A DNA stretch of 22,380 bases from Chara braunii (Eukaryota; Streptophyta; Charophyceae; Charales; Characeae): NCBI GenBank assembly GCA_003427395.1, contig BFEA01000080.1, positions 514,975 through 537,354 of the forward strand, read 5' to 3'. Positions 1-9,556 of the stretch are shown piece by piece. How positions within the stretch are numbered: position 1 is the first letter of the stretch; each line of letters begins with the position of its first letter. The notes beneath the pieces were generated by a model that did not search any database, had not been told where the DNA came from, and saw nothing but the letters and a program-made list of their open reading frames with translations. The position numbers and the translations under genes were made by a program.

Positions 1-12
1 GGAGGGTCTCCT

Positions 13-612
13 GTGCCGGCAGTCATCATGGATGACTATCCCATTCAGGGCCTGTTGGCCCTCTCTGTCTTGTGGGGCCCACTATTCAGGTTCATATTCC
101 CACTGGGGTTCGGACGCGTGTGCACATCCCCCATGATGATGCGATCAGGAGCAGTGAAGCCAGGGCCCATACCTGTTGAGCAGGCAGAGATTGACCGCCG
201 GCAGGCAGAAAAGAAGAAAGAAAGAGAAGAAAGAAAGAAGAAGAAAGAAGAAGAGTTAAAGAAGAAAGCCCAGTTAGAAGAAGAGGAGATGAAGAGGAAG
301 TTAAAGGAAAAGTGGAAACAAGAGATAAAGGATGAGTTGCAGACTATTGAGGAAGAAGAAGAAGCCTCGGAGGAAGGGGGAGAAAGACATACTAGGCGGC
401 GTGCAGAAAGTGGCGAGACAAGTGAGATCCGGGGGGAAGTATTTGTCAAGCCATTGGACTGGTATAACCAGTATTCTTATTTCAGTGACATGTTAGAAGA
501 GACAGAAGAAGAAGGAGACACATTCATAGCAAGGCTAGCACAAGTAACAGATCAAAGGGAGAGAGAACTGATGCTGGAAGAAAACTCGCTAAACTACTTA
601 GCACGATGCTAG
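13..612 (+). pseudogene. gag: gag N-terminal part, charged coiled coil (frameshifted from capsid)
   Basis: This open frame of about 199 codons could begin at the GTG at 13, at the first ATG at 28, or at the ATG triplet run at 133. The last precedes the section that looks most like a Gag start. Residues about 55-125 are almost entirely Lys, Glu and Arg, as in a long coiled coil. The frame ends at a TAG at 610-612. Codons continuing the following gag frame are already open upstream (Lys-Leu-Ala-Lys-Leu-Leu in the other frame from about 582), so a single-base indel in the A-rich run near 578-584 probably split one gag reading frame. The region left of 28 may be leader. The family is recognised from the downstream context; on its own this part has no diagnostic motif. 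Confidence 0.7.
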
Positions 613-1745
613 CGACAAAGCGCAAAGAGCTTGATGATAGAAAGAAGTTGCAAGCAGAGGGGGCGAGGTTACACATCGAGCTGCAGGCACAAAAGGAAAA
701 GCAAGCGGCTACTGAAGAAAAACTCGCCCTCCTAACTGAAACAGTTCTCCATACGAAACAGGAAGTTGCTGCAATCAATAGGACCTTGCAGAAAGTTGAA
801 ACGAATCAACTGGAATTTGGAAATGTATGGAACACCTTTTTGCAGAAGTTCGCCAAGGACGTAGATCTGCACATTCAGTCCTATATCAACAAACTGGATG
901 ATCATCTCACTCAAACCTTCACTCCAGCCGTGATTGAGAGAATAGTGCAGGGCAGCGGCGGAGGAGGAGGTGGTGACGGGGACCGGGATGGAGGCGACGG
1001 AGATAAGAAAGGAAAGGGAAGACAGCGAGAAGAAGGAGCTGGCACCAGCAACAAAATTAAAGTTAAAATTTCATGGACATACACCGGCAAAAAGGAAGAA
1101 AGTGTGTTGCATTGGATGGCGGCTGTAGAAACCTATGTCTACGGACAACGGATTCCTTATTGGGATAGGGTGTTGATGGCCACTTCGTGCATGGCCGATG
1201 ACGCAATGAGTTTTGCAATCTCGTTACAAAAAGAAGCAGGATGTAGTTCGATGATAGAGTTTTCCCAGCAAACCCGTATTGAAGACTTTCTCAAAGCCGT
1301 CAGGGAGAGGTTCGAAGATAAGAATCTCGCCCGAAGAACAGAAATGTTAATCTTGAACCTTCCTGACAGGAAGTGGAAAAGCACGTCGGCACTAAAAGCT
1401 ACCATGGATGAGTTGTTGCAGTGCACCGAACATGGGTTAACCCCGGCTCAGATTTTGAACAGTTTTGCTCGCGCCTTACCTGATCCGGTCCGAACTCAGT
1501 TATATCCCCGCACTAAAGAGGAGGGGATGACCTATGAAATATTTAGTAAGATTGTATTAGACCATGCAGGATTTCTGGCTGAAGCCAACTATTGCCACTA
1601 TTGGAAAGATCTGCAAGCGGGCAAAAGATGGCATAACCGCACCATCTCGGGATCAATACCTGGGAAAGACAACCTCCTTCTGACCTTTGAAGAAGGAGGT
1701 GTCGAATCACTTTCTTGGGACCAAATAGACTATGGTCTCGATTAA
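606..1745 (+). pseudogene. gag: gag capsid region
   Basis: A coiled-coil stretch continues to about residue 110. A Gly/Asp-rich linker follows (residues about 117-135), then a retrotransposon Gag capsid domain. The capsid shows the W-M-x-A-V-E-x-Y block near residue 170 and the 'DFLKAVRERFED' and 'LILNLPDRKW' segments, as in plant Ty3/gypsy Gag proteins that assemble virus-like particles. The start at 606 is only the first ATG after the frameshift; the true start lies upstream in the 13-612 frame. The frame stops at TAA 1743-1745, but the same frame continues directly into the Gly/Arg-rich nucleocapsid. The stop is therefore a nonsense mutation inside gag. A CAA-to-TAA change would explain it. 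Confidence 0.85.
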
Positions 1746-2165
1746 CCCAACAGACCGGTAGCTCAGGAGGGGAGTTACGTGGCTGTTGCAGCCCGCGGGG
1801 GAGGGCGTCAAGGAAGAGGGCGTGGCCGAGGAAGAGGTCGNGGCCGTGGTGGACGAGGATTCGGCACCCAGAGGGGTGGTGGTGAAGGAAGCCACTACGT
1901 GGGAGGAAGGGGAAATGGTCCCTCNTACGGTGGTCGTGGTTCTTACTCCACCTGGGGTAGAGGAAGAGGCATGTGGTATAATAAGTGGGACAAGCCATAC
2001 CCACCACATCCAGGCCTACCCGAAGGAGAGTCTTGGAAAGAATTGGGGATAACAGAAAAAGTCTGGCAAGAGTGAAAGAAAGCCGACCAATGCCTTAAGT
2101 GTGGGTACCCCGACCACATTGTCCCCTATTGCCCTGACTATAGGGGGGCAAAAGGGAATAGCTAG
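1746..2165 (+). pseudogene. gag: gag nucleocapsid, Gly/Arg-rich with CCHC zinc knuckle
   Basis: This is in the same frame as the capsid. It holds a Gly/Arg-rich RNA-binding tail (about 1779-1980), then a linker, then a zinc knuckle at 2091-2132 with spacing C-x2-C-x4-H-x4-C (core 'CLKCGYPDH'). The knuckle binds the element's RNA during packaging. A TGA at 2073-2075 sits just before the knuckle; CGA-to-TGA would explain it. Two adjacent TAGs (2163, 2166) end the frame, and protease begins in another frame at once, so there is an indel or a natural gag/pol frame change at about 2155-2170. The bases at 1841 and 1925 are N, so two residues are undetermined. Confidence 0.82.
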
Positions 2166-2170
2166 TAGAG

Positions 2171-3481
2171 GTGTCAGTTGCCTCTACCGGAGCTTCGAAT
2201 GTTGAAAAACCAGAATCCTCCCATTCGAAGGTTCCACTGGCAAAGATCGAAGAGGAAGGAAGTCCCCATCTAGTACACTGTCCAGTGGTGGCAAACGTAT
2301 GCATCTCTCTAGATGGATCCCTCGCTAGCATGGGCAATGAGTTGGCCGCTCGTCGCCAACCCTGGACTGAAATGCGAAAAGAGAAAGGACGGCTAATAAT
2401 TGCAGATCTTGAAGTAAACTGAATAAGAGTAGGAGGTATGATAGACAGCGGGTCTACACGCAATTATATTAGTAAAAGAGGGTTACAAAAACTACGTCTT
2501 GGGCTTAAGGTTAGGAAGTTAAGTGAGCCCATTGTAAGTACGTTTGCAAATAGTAGTGAAACCGTTATGGATCACTACGTCGAAGGGGTACAAGTATACT
2601 TTCGGCTGGAGGCAGAAGGGAAGGTGGAACGTGTTCTCCACTCTCTGACCTTCTTGGTGGAGGATAACTTGCCCTTCGATGTGTTATTAGGAATGGATTG
2701 GGGTGAGGTTGCGCATGCGGATCTAAAGTTAAAGGAACACGAATGTTGGCTTCCAAGTCCGCAAGGAGGTAAGAAGAAAATCCGCCTTTTTCATGAATCT
2801 GGTAAGGAAAGCAGCCTGGCTCATTGTTGTATTAGTGCCCCCGCGTTCGGCCGTCATGTGAAGAAGTATAATTTGTACGACCAAGTCTTTGTTGCATATG
2901 TGCGCCCAGTAAAGATAGGAGAAACTAAAGAAGAAGTCAAGTCTCAAGAGATTGAGAGAATCTTGAAAGAGTTCGCAGATGTGGCTGAAGCCCCAAGCGG
3001 TGTGGTGGAAAGACCCATCCGCCACCGCATTGATATCATTCCAGGGAGCGCGCCCCCGAAGGGGCCTATCTATTGTATGTCGCTCCAGAAATTGGATGAA
3101 CTGCGAACCCAACTCGACGAGTTGTTGAAAAATGGTTGGATAAGACCTAGCTCCTCGCCCTATGGTGCGTCTGTGCTCTTTGTGCCTAAAAAGGACGGCG
3201 GCGTTCGCATGTGTATAGATTATAGGAGGTTAAATGAGATAACAGTGAAAAATGTCGAACCATTACTGCGAATAGACGATTTGCTAGATCGCGTGCAGGG
3301 AAGCAAAATATTTTCAAAGCTTGATCTGAAATCCGGCTATCATCAGATTGAGGTTGAGCCGGAAGACCAACACAAGACTGCCTTTAGGACAAGGTATGGG
3401 CATTATGAATTCGCAGTTTTGCCCTTTGGTCTAACAAGTGCCCCTGCTACTTTCCAAAGAACGATGAACGAACTGTATTTC
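2171..3481 (+). pseudogene. pol: pol: aspartic protease and N-terminal half of reverse transcriptase
   Basis: The frame opens after the gag/pol break and is interrupted by TGA 2420-2422, just before the protease. Protease: active site D-S-G at 2444-2452 ('[12 protein letters not shown]') and the second conserved block 'FDVLLGMDW' near 2678-2700. Reverse transcriptase: '[12 protein letters not shown]', 'LFVPKKDGG', 'MCIDYRRLN', motif A Asp at 3323-3325 in '[14 protein letters not shown]', and motif B '[15 protein letters not shown]'. These are the canonical fingers and palm blocks of Ty3/gypsy RT. The homologous sequence stops after 'MNELYF' at 3481, where foreign sequence enters. The open frame runs on to TGA at 3596-3598, but its last roughly 38 codons are not RT. 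Confidence 0.9.
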
Positions 3482-3579
3482 AATTCCAAAGAATTGAAGG
3501 TTAGTTTTTACACTAATATAGAAAGACTTCGTTATACCATACCTGGCAACGTTTTAGAAAAATTATTTAAAGTGAATGG
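3482..3579. other. Insertion of about 90-95 bp splitting the RT palm
   Basis: In related RTs, one to three residues normally separate 'MNELYF'-like sequence from the 'LDKFVV-YLDD' block. Here 98 bases lie between them and change the frame by two, so roughly 89-95 bases are extra. The inserted stretch is AT-rich. It carries a second 'ttccaaagaa' (first at 3451, again near 3484), which hints at filler DNA or a local copy. It starts an intron-like 'AAG|GTTAGT' at 3500, but no fitting acceptor restores the frame at the LDKF junction. Confidence 0.75.
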
Positions 3580-4449
3580 CTTGACAAATTTGTTGTGATT
3601 TATTTAGACGATATTATAATTTTTAGCAAAAATGAAAAGGAGCACGCTGAGCACCTTCGACTTGTGCTAAATAAATTGAGAGAAGCAAAACTCAAGTTAA
3701 ACCCAAAGAAGTGTGAATGGGCTAAGCATCAGGTTTTATACCTCGGACATGTGATTGATGAAGATGGGGTCAAACCGGAAGATGCCAAAATAGCAGCAAT
3801 CAAAGATTGGCCAAACCCCCGCACCCTGACTGAGTTGCGGTCGTTTCTTGGGTTAGCCAACTACTATCGAAAGTCCGTAAGACACTTTACGATAATAGTT
3901 GCTCCCCTTCGCCGATTGCTTAAGAAAGAAGTAATTTGGAAGTGGGATTCTGTCTGCACGATGTCTTTCAAGCGTCTGAAAAAGTGTTTGATCAACTACC
4001 CGGTTTTGAAAGTGGCAGACCCTTCCTTACCTTTCGTAGTCACAACCGACGCTAGTCAATATGGTATAGGTGTTGTACTCCAGCAAGACGATGGGCATGG
4101 ATATAGACCTGTGGAGTTTATGTCTTGCCGGTTACCTAATGAAAAAGTGGCCGTCTCAACGTATGAAAGGGAGTTGTATGCTCTTCGTGAAGCTCTCAAT
4201 CATTGGCGACACTATCATCTCGTAAGTCATTTTAAGGTATACTCCGACCATAAAACGCTTCGCTGGCTCAAAACGCAAGCTCGAATGACACCTAAGTTGA
4301 CAAGGTGGGCTGCGGAAATTGATATGTTTGATTTTGAATTAAAGCCAGTAAAAGGTAAGTATAATGTTGTTGCTGATGCACTAAGTCGTCGATCAGATTT
4401 TTTCGGTGCTATTGTGACTTATTTAGATGTGGGTGCTGACCTACAATAA
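3580..4449 (+). pseudogene. pol: pol: RT catalytic YLDD, thumb and RNase H
   Basis: The frame resumes RT with '[17 protein letters not shown]'; the catalytic Asp pair is at 3607-3612. The thumb and connection follow ('YLGHVID', 'RSFLGLANYYRK'). RNase H of the Ty3 type shows all four acidic positions: Asp 4048 in 'TTDAS', Glu 4171 in 'YEREL', Asp 4246 in 'YSDHK', and Asp 4375 in 'VVADALSRR'. It would degrade the RNA of RNA/DNA hybrids during reverse transcription. There is no real start codon here; the frame is simply the continuation after the insertion. It ends at TAA 4447-4449, beyond which the same frame carries on into integrase, so this stop is a mutation within pol. Confidence 0.9.
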
Positions 4450-4800
4450 AAAATTAGGAATGCGTATCCCTCTGATCATGTTTATGGAACCATGATTAAG
4501 CTAGAGCAAGAAAAGTCAGTAGAGTTTCCCGATCAGAAAGCGACTCAGGGTCTATTATTTGAACGAACTGATGTGAATGATAGGCTATGTATACCCAATA
4601 ATGAAGAGATTAAGAGTATGATCTTGGGGGAATGCCATGATGCCGAAGGCCATTTTTGGTGGAAGAAGACCTATGGAACTTTGTTACGTTCCTACATCTG
4701 GCCTCGAATGAAGGCAGACTGTATCGCATATGTGCAAGGTTATTAAGTATGCCAACGAAACAAAAGCACCACGCAATCACCCCTTGGGCTACTCAAGCCC
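4450..4800 (+). pseudogene. pol: pol: integrase zinc-binding (HHCC) domain, damaged
   Basis: This is the same frame as RNase H. It shows the integrase N-terminal zinc domain: 'CHDAEGHFWWKKT' supplies His 4636 and His 4651 (H-x4-H), then 'SYIWPRMKADC' and the place where C-x2-C should be (4741-4752). The first Cys position reads TAT (Tyr), the next codon is TAA (4744-4746), and only the second Cys (4750-4752) remains. TGT-to-TAT and CAA-to-TAA transitions would explain both. The next residues ('QRNKS') are typical of this linker. The zinc site would not form. Confidence 0.85.
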
Positions 4801-5724
4801 TTGCCTATCCCTACGGGCCCTGAAGACTCTGTCTCTATAAATTTCATGGATACTAAAGTGAAAAGCAGAAATGGGAAAACACAAGTAATGGTCATAGTGG
4901 ATAGATTCACGAAGTATGCTGTTTTTGTAGCTTTGCCTTCGGAAGCAAAGACTGATTTAGTGATTCAGGAGTTCTTTAACCATTGGGTGAAAGACTTTGG
5001 ACATCCCTTAACTATTGTGAGTGACAGAGATACCCGATTCACAAGTGAACAATGGCAGCAACTGATGAATGTATATGGCTCTAAGTTGACAATGTCATCA
5101 GGTAGGCATCCCGAAACTAATGGTCAGACTGAGCAGATGAATAAGATCTTGCAGCAGACTTTGCTCATGTACATTCGTCCCGATCAGATTGACTGGGATG
5201 AACATCTGCCTAAAGTTGCTAGTGCCTACAATAACTCTGTACACCTCTCTACATGTAAAACTCCTATGGAGTTACATCTAGGATGGCGTCCACGCAGACC
5301 CATTGATCGATTGAACCCGGATCAAGTACATAAGCTTCCTGTAGGGACTAGTGAATTTGCAGTCCAATATCAAAAAGATTTTGAGAAGGTAAAAGAAAAT
5401 ATCCTCAAAGCACAGCATCAAATGATAGAACAGGCAAATAAACACCGACGACCATCCCAATTTGTTGTAGGAGATTTGGTTTGGGTGAAGTCTAAAGAGT
5501 TTGCTCCTGAAGAAAACATCTCTCAGAAGCTTTTACCTGCCTACAGAGGACCTTGGCAGGTTTTAGACGTAGTTGGAGATGTGGATGGTCCTTCGTATGT
5601 CATTGAGATTCCTCCTCATCTACGTACATATCCAGTGTTTCATGCGTCCAAGCTCCTACCTTGTGTAACGAATGAACTTTTCCCAAGTCGCCGATCAGCA
5701 ATACCTCCAAGTATGGATGGGAAG
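4801..5724 (+). pseudogene. pol: pol: integrase catalytic core and C-terminal domain, first catalytic Asp lost
   Basis: This is an RNase H-fold integrase core of the rve family. The second and third catalytic residues are present: Asp 5023-5025 in 'IVSDRDTRFTS' and Glu 5131-5133 in 'HPETNGQTEQMN', with the D-x35-E spacing. At the first position, where the family has Asp before Phe, codon 4840-4842 is AAT (Asn) in 'VSINFMDT'; GAT-to-AAT is a single G-to-A change. The downstream 'GDLVWVKSKEF' and 'FHASKLLP' blocks are the Ty3 integrase C-terminal domain. The listed frame has no genuine start codon; it follows the stop at 4744. The strand-transfer activity of this copy is predicted to be absent. 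Confidence 0.88.
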
Positions 5725-5928
5725 TATAATGTGGATAAGATCGTGGCAGAAAGTACTTACCACACTGGACGTAGGGGCAGAGCACAGCGATAGTATAAGG
5801 TGAGGTTTGCATACCAGGATCTTAGTGAAGATCGCTGGTTTACAAGAGAAGAACTACTAGATTCCGCACCTCATATTGTGTCTGCATACGAAAGCGCAAA
5901 GAGAGGGATTCGTATCCTTGATAGGTGA
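5725..5928 (+). pseudogene. pol: pol: C-terminal chromodomain with internal stop
   Basis: The sequence 'YNVDKIVAEST...' is followed, after TAG 5791-5793, by 'YKVRFAYQDLSEDRWFTREEL' and 'APHIVSAYE', then TGA at 5926-5928. It aligns by eye with the chromodomain pattern (Y-x-V-E-K-I, Y-x-V-K-W, T-W-E, a final helix ending in Y-E), except that the usual Trp of the aromatic cage is replaced by Phe or Tyr in places. In chromoviruses this domain steers integration to particular chromatin. The TAG lies where a Gln is common, so CAG-to-TAG is the simplest explanation. The domain is about 60 residues, the expected size. Confidence 0.78.
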
Positions 5929-7110
5929 ATGATTCTCAGAGGACTTCGAACTTAGGCCGGCGAGAGTAAAAGGGTCTTTACCCGATGCAGGCCTCAGGCC
6001 TTGTAAAAGAAAAGCAGCACAGGCCTTGAAAAAAGTAAAGCATTGTGAAAAGGTATCTCGTCAGGGTTCAGAAACGTGAAAGCAAGTCAAAGGTCAAAGT
6101 TCTCTCTCAACAGGCACATCTAAATCTAAGGCAAAGGGCATTGTCAAAGGACTTACCTGTTCACCAAGAACTGTGTATGTCATGTCTGTTCGGGTAAGAG
6201 TGTGTCTGTACGTGCAGACATTGTACATGTTCGTGCAAAGGAATGTGTCTGTTCGTTTAGAGTTGTGCCTGTCCAAAGGTAAAGTCAATAGGTACAGTCC
6301 CAGTTCTGGTCTAAGTCAAGAGGTTAGTCCAGATCCAGACTTTGAAATCCAAATCTAGGCTGAGAGGCCTCAGCAGCAGTCGAACCTCATTGGGACTACA
6401 TTGGGACACATGCAATGCAGGGTCTGGGACAAAGGACAGGTTGAATTGAGCCAATGCAGACCCAGCGAGGAGTGGCCAGCACTATAAGGAAAGCTGCCAG
6501 CCTCATTCATCGCCAGATCTCCACTGGCTGCAATGCGTGGAAGTGCTGGTGCACTTGTGCGCTGAGTCAGGAGGAGCAACGCTGGAGGAGAAGACGCGCT
6601 GGAGGGAGGAAGAAGCCTGTACGCTGGAAGTGATGCAGCCATAGCTGCCCAGCGAGTTAGCATTAGTAGTAGAGGGTTAGTATGTAGCTAAGAGTAGTAT
6701 CCAGAGTAGATCCTCATGAGTATTAAAGAGTGTGTATGCATCATAGGAGGAAGGGATTGAGGCTGAGAGTGTTCATTCAAGGTTTGGCTATGGAAGATAC
6801 TTACCTGAGTTGGATGTGACCTGCAGAGGTGGCGCTGATGAGTAGTGACCACATTGATGACTCGGAGACTATCTGCAGGGGTAGCACTGATTCACTGGAA
6901 GTCATATTGATGAGTTGGCAAGATATTGGTGTTGCGCTGATGAGCGCTGGACTCAGGGGAACTTNGAAACACTTTGTATTCATATTTCTGATTATATAAG
7001 TTGCGAAACTCCGTCCTGATCTTCTCTATCTTTGTCTATTGTGAGACTATTGTTCATTGTGTGTGGGAGTACGATGCATGGCATGTACACACTTGCGTGA
7101 GATGGTCCCC
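5929..7110 (+). mobile_element. Non-coding 3' end of the retrotransposon, probable 3' LTR
   Basis: After the pol stop there is about 1.1-1.2 kb of non-coding sequence, the size expected for a 3' untranslated part plus an LTR. Purine-rich stretches near 5962-5972 and 6005-6050 could contain the polypurine tract. A TATA-like 'ctataagga' sits at about 6482, and A/T-rich possible polyadenylation sequence appears near 6720 and 6985. The tail is internally repetitive ('tgtgtctgttcg'-like words at 6183-6255). Neither end can be fixed because the 5' LTR is outside the window, and no 5-bp target duplication could be assigned. One base (6965) is N. Confidence 0.4.
6818..6950. repeat. Degenerate repeat of about 52 bp inside the retrotransposon tail
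   Basis: 'ctgcaggg'-like words at 6821 and 6873, 'attgatga' at 6853 and 6905, and 'gcgctgatgag' at 6832 with echoes near 6883 and at 6934 recur about every 50-53 bases. This gives two and a half diverged copies. Confidence 0.5.
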
Positions 7111-7712
7111 AGGACCCATGCATATTGCAACTGTCCAAACAAGTTTTCACATATGTCAAATCATGAGCAGAAGTGTTTTTTTTCATCTCAAAGTTCGACA
7201 TGATACTCACATATAAGGATATCACGGGCCTAGTCGTGGTGGCGAACGGTATGCCCTTCAACTTTTGTCAGTCCTTCCACCATCGAAGAATAGTGTTGTG
7301 TATTTCATTTCATGCATAGATAGAAAGACAATCAAACTTTTATAAGTTTTAATGCCTCGCTGCTCAACCTGAAGTTCTTTAAGATCTCGTTCAAGCGTTT
7401 AAGATATTCTTGACTATCATGAAAGGTGCTTATTATTTGAAGAAAAGTGCTTCAACCAAAGGATGACAAAAATGTTATCAATAAAAAATATGCTTGAGAG
7501 AGGAAGTTTGTAATAGAAAGGCCCCTTCATGCCCTAGAACATAGGATAAATGTTGCAGGGACAACCGTTGGATCAAAGCATCTATAACAAACTTCAAGAA
7601 GCAACGGACCGCCTTGATGCCTACCTCCATCAGCAAGAGCATGCGTGGAGGATCCAAGCAAGGAGTGCGTCAAAGCATGGATAATATTATGATATGATGA
7701 AATCTTGCTTCC
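7111..7712. other. Gene-free AT-rich flank
   Basis: I see no conserved protein, RNA gene or clear repeat here. Short open frames on both strands are uncompositional. The retrotransposon may end anywhere up to about 7260. Confidence 0.5.
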
Positions 7713-7739
7713 TTTTTTTTTTTTTTTTTTTTTTTTTTT
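7713..7739 (-). repeat. Homopolymer of 27 T (poly(A) if read on the - strand)
   Basis: Twenty-seven consecutive T on the + strand. Read on the - strand this is a poly(A) run following sequence from about 7760 leftwards, as at the 3' end of a LINE, SINE or retrocopy. No body of such an element is recognised to the right and no target duplication is obvious, so a simple slippage tract is equally possible. Confidence 0.6.
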
Positions 7740-7990
7740 GCGATACTTAGTAATCATAGACTTACCGGCCCAATTTTATAAAACGTTGTACACATCGCAG
7801 AACGTGCAATGGGGAGAGGTTCGACTTGCACAAGGGAAGGCGACAATGATTCATAACTTGCCATCGCTCTTATCCTCCTAACAAAATAGATAATCTCGAA
7901 GCCCCACTGACAACAACAGACCTACCAGTTGCATTGAAATTTATGGGGGATGAGAAGGTCCCAAACTTTGACTCATTTCCCATGGCATTT
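7740..7990. other. Gene-free stretch
   Basis: No gene, RNA or repeat is recognised. Confidence 0.5.
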
Positions 7991-8184
7991 TGGTTGTAAG
8001 ACCTATGACTTTTTTGAAGAAAGCCTAATTGAGTTTTTGCCTAAACCTTCTGGGAGAGGAGTTCATTTTGGGAAGTCAACAAGCAATGGTTGTAATACCT
8101 AGGAAAATTTTGAAGAAAGCCTAACTAAGGTCGCCCACACCATCTGGGAGAGGAGTTCATTTTGGGAAGTCAAACGCGCAATGA
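7991..8184. repeat. Two-copy tandem duplication, period 96 bp
   Basis: Copy 1 (7991-8086) and copy 2 (8087-8184) share 'tggttgtaa' at the start, 'ttttgaagaaagccta' in the middle, and a 31-base perfect stretch beginning 'ctgggagaggag' at the end (8050 and 8146). The part between the two blocks is diverged, so the duplication is old or patchily converted. Confidence 0.85.
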
Positions 8185-8259
8185 CGTTGCTCTGCAAGAA
8201 AGCTCTGGAGAAATTGACAAGACGATGTTGTACTAGTAAATGAAACATCTAAGGGTGTT

Positions 8260-8401
8260 GCCGCACGACAAACAAAACGAATGTATCTTCCCCCAAAAAA
8301 GGACCACGTTCGTCGGATTGCTATAAATAGTAACGAGTGTATTTTGCCACCTTTTGTGGGCAGATGCACTCGTTTCATTTTCGTTTTGTGTGCTGTGCGG
8401 C
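8260..8401. repeat. Nested inverted repeat (hairpin inside hairpin)
   Basis: Outer arms 8260-8281 and 8380-8401 are nearly complementary over about 22 bases ('gccgcac', then 'caaaacga', against their reverse complements). Inside them, 8332-8339 'aacgagtg' pairs perfectly with 8367-8374 'cactcgtt', continued by 'tgccac' (8345) against 'gtgggca' (8356) around a short loop. A 'ctataaata' word lies at 8321. This would fold as a stem-in-stem RNA, or it could be a small fold-back element. Open frames crossing it on both strands look spurious. Confidence 0.7.
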
Positions 8402-9397
8402 GAGAGCCTAAGTATGCTAGCCAAAGGAAGAGGGAGGCGTCAATAATCTTCATAAACTTTAAAAGGGTCAATGACCATGTGGACTCAGACTTCATGAACA
8501 CCCCCTTGAAGGAGTGAACCTTGGAAACAATTCATGAGTCATAATGACATCTATGCACAGATCAACAACTACAAACCTCATAGTAAATGACCACCTCTCT
8601 CCCCCCTTCTGCCTCCAAAGGTTAATTTGACAAGGGGACCCTACAGAAAGAGAAACACACATGGAGAGAGAGAGAGGGCGTGTTACGAATTCTTATCTTA
8701 AGTATTTGTTCAATAGTATTTCAATCCCTTCTTGTTGCGCAACTCTGAGGTTATGGTTACAATACCGACGAGGGCATAACAATAGTAGTCAAGGGAGGCG
8801 ACTTAGCCAGGACAAGTAGTATACCTAAAATCGATGTTACATCACGGAGGTTGAGTCAATTGCACTCTTTTACGGAACATACAACAATCTAGATTGCTTG
8901 TTGACTACTCTTGCACCATTCACTATCGTCCTTCTATTTTTGTATATTGACTACCAAGCATGTACATCCACTTCTCTTCCTACCCTAATGTGAAGATTGC
9001 ATGCTTGTGTATGGACTTGGGAGTTGCTGAAGTTGTGAGAGCAATTTACTATAGAGGCTTTAAATTTTGATAATGTACTCGTCACAGATCGTACTGATGA
9101 GCACAGGGAGGGCAAAGCGGTGTGAACGTTTTCCATATTAGGTATTGTGTATATATATTAGATGGTATGAAAATATTGTGTTGTTGTAATTAGGTGTATA
9201 TGCAAGGTATTATCCATTTGACTAGGTGCGTGATGACCATGACAAAAAACAAGTTTAGGACAACCACACTCTTCTTGCAAAATTATTCTACAACCTTTTT
9301 TTCAAGCAGGTGAACTTGAGCTTCGTTCAAGCCTCCTGGTTGCTAACTAAGAATTGTCGACTGATTTATTAGTGCATTGCTTGATTGGTTCTTTGTC
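8402..9397. other. Gene-free stretch with short GA run
   Basis: No protein or RNA gene is recognised. A short (GA)n run at about 8663-8677 and AT-rich words near 9146-9160 are the only simple-sequence features. Confidence 0.5.
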
Positions 9398-9556
9398 ATG
9401 GGAGACTTGATAATTGGTGACACGTAGGTATGATGCTATGGGAGACATGATAATTGGTGACTCGTAGGGATACCCATGCTTGATAATGATGTTGCAACCT
9501 CCTAATGGGATATTTACGGCCGAAGACATGATGATTGATGACTCACTGGGGGGATG
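9398..9556. repeat. Tandem and dispersed 40-bp motif 'GACaTGATaaTTGGTGACtCGTAGG'
   Basis: Copies start at about 9398 and 9438 (tandem, 40-bp period, about 90% alike), with a weaker third copy at about 9521. A fourth copy lies at 10200. The 9521 and 10200 copies share further downstream sequence, including 'gattggggt'/'gatggggt', then 'ataggt-tgacca', 'aagtaagtag' and a 'ctc-accctc-tctaa' block. They are two old copies of one longer repeat about 680 bp apart. Confidence 0.7.

Larger units (their letters stand above)
1..7110 (+). mobile_element. Degenerate Ty3/gypsy chromodomain retrotransposon (5' end outside window)
   Basis: Domains occur in the order gag, zinc knuckle, protease, reverse transcriptase, RNase H, integrase, chromodomain. 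This is the Ty3/gypsy (Metaviridae) order, and the chromodomain after integrase marks the chromovirus branch common in plants. All domains are on the + strand over about 5.9 kb. The window opens inside or just before gag, so the 5' LTR and primer-binding site are not seen. The right edge is approximate because the 3' LTR cannot be delimited without its partner. The coding region is broken by frameshifts, stops and an insertion, so the copy is non-autonomous. The element type is clear; its boundaries are not. Confidence 0.93.

Noticed and set aside
45-449. Minus-strand frame opposite gag
   Set aside because: Ser/Phe-rich mirror of the Lys/Glu-rich gag coiled coil; a shadow.
2729-3112. Minus-strand frame opposite protease/RT (also 2095-2463 and 5278-5460)
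   Set aside because: Shadows of clearly conserved pol domains on the + strand.
3500-3579. Spliceosomal intron in RT
   Set aside because: Donor-like 'gttagt' and a branch-like 'actaat' are present, but no acceptor joins the frame correctly to the YLDD block, and retrotransposon RT is normally intronless.
6835-6970. Two 'CTGATGAG' words (6835, 6937) with 'GAAAC' at 6966, like a hammerhead ribozyme core
   Set aside because: The bases between the core boxes do not form stem II, and no matching stems I and III or cleavage site is seen. The words belong to the degenerate repeat of about 52 bp.
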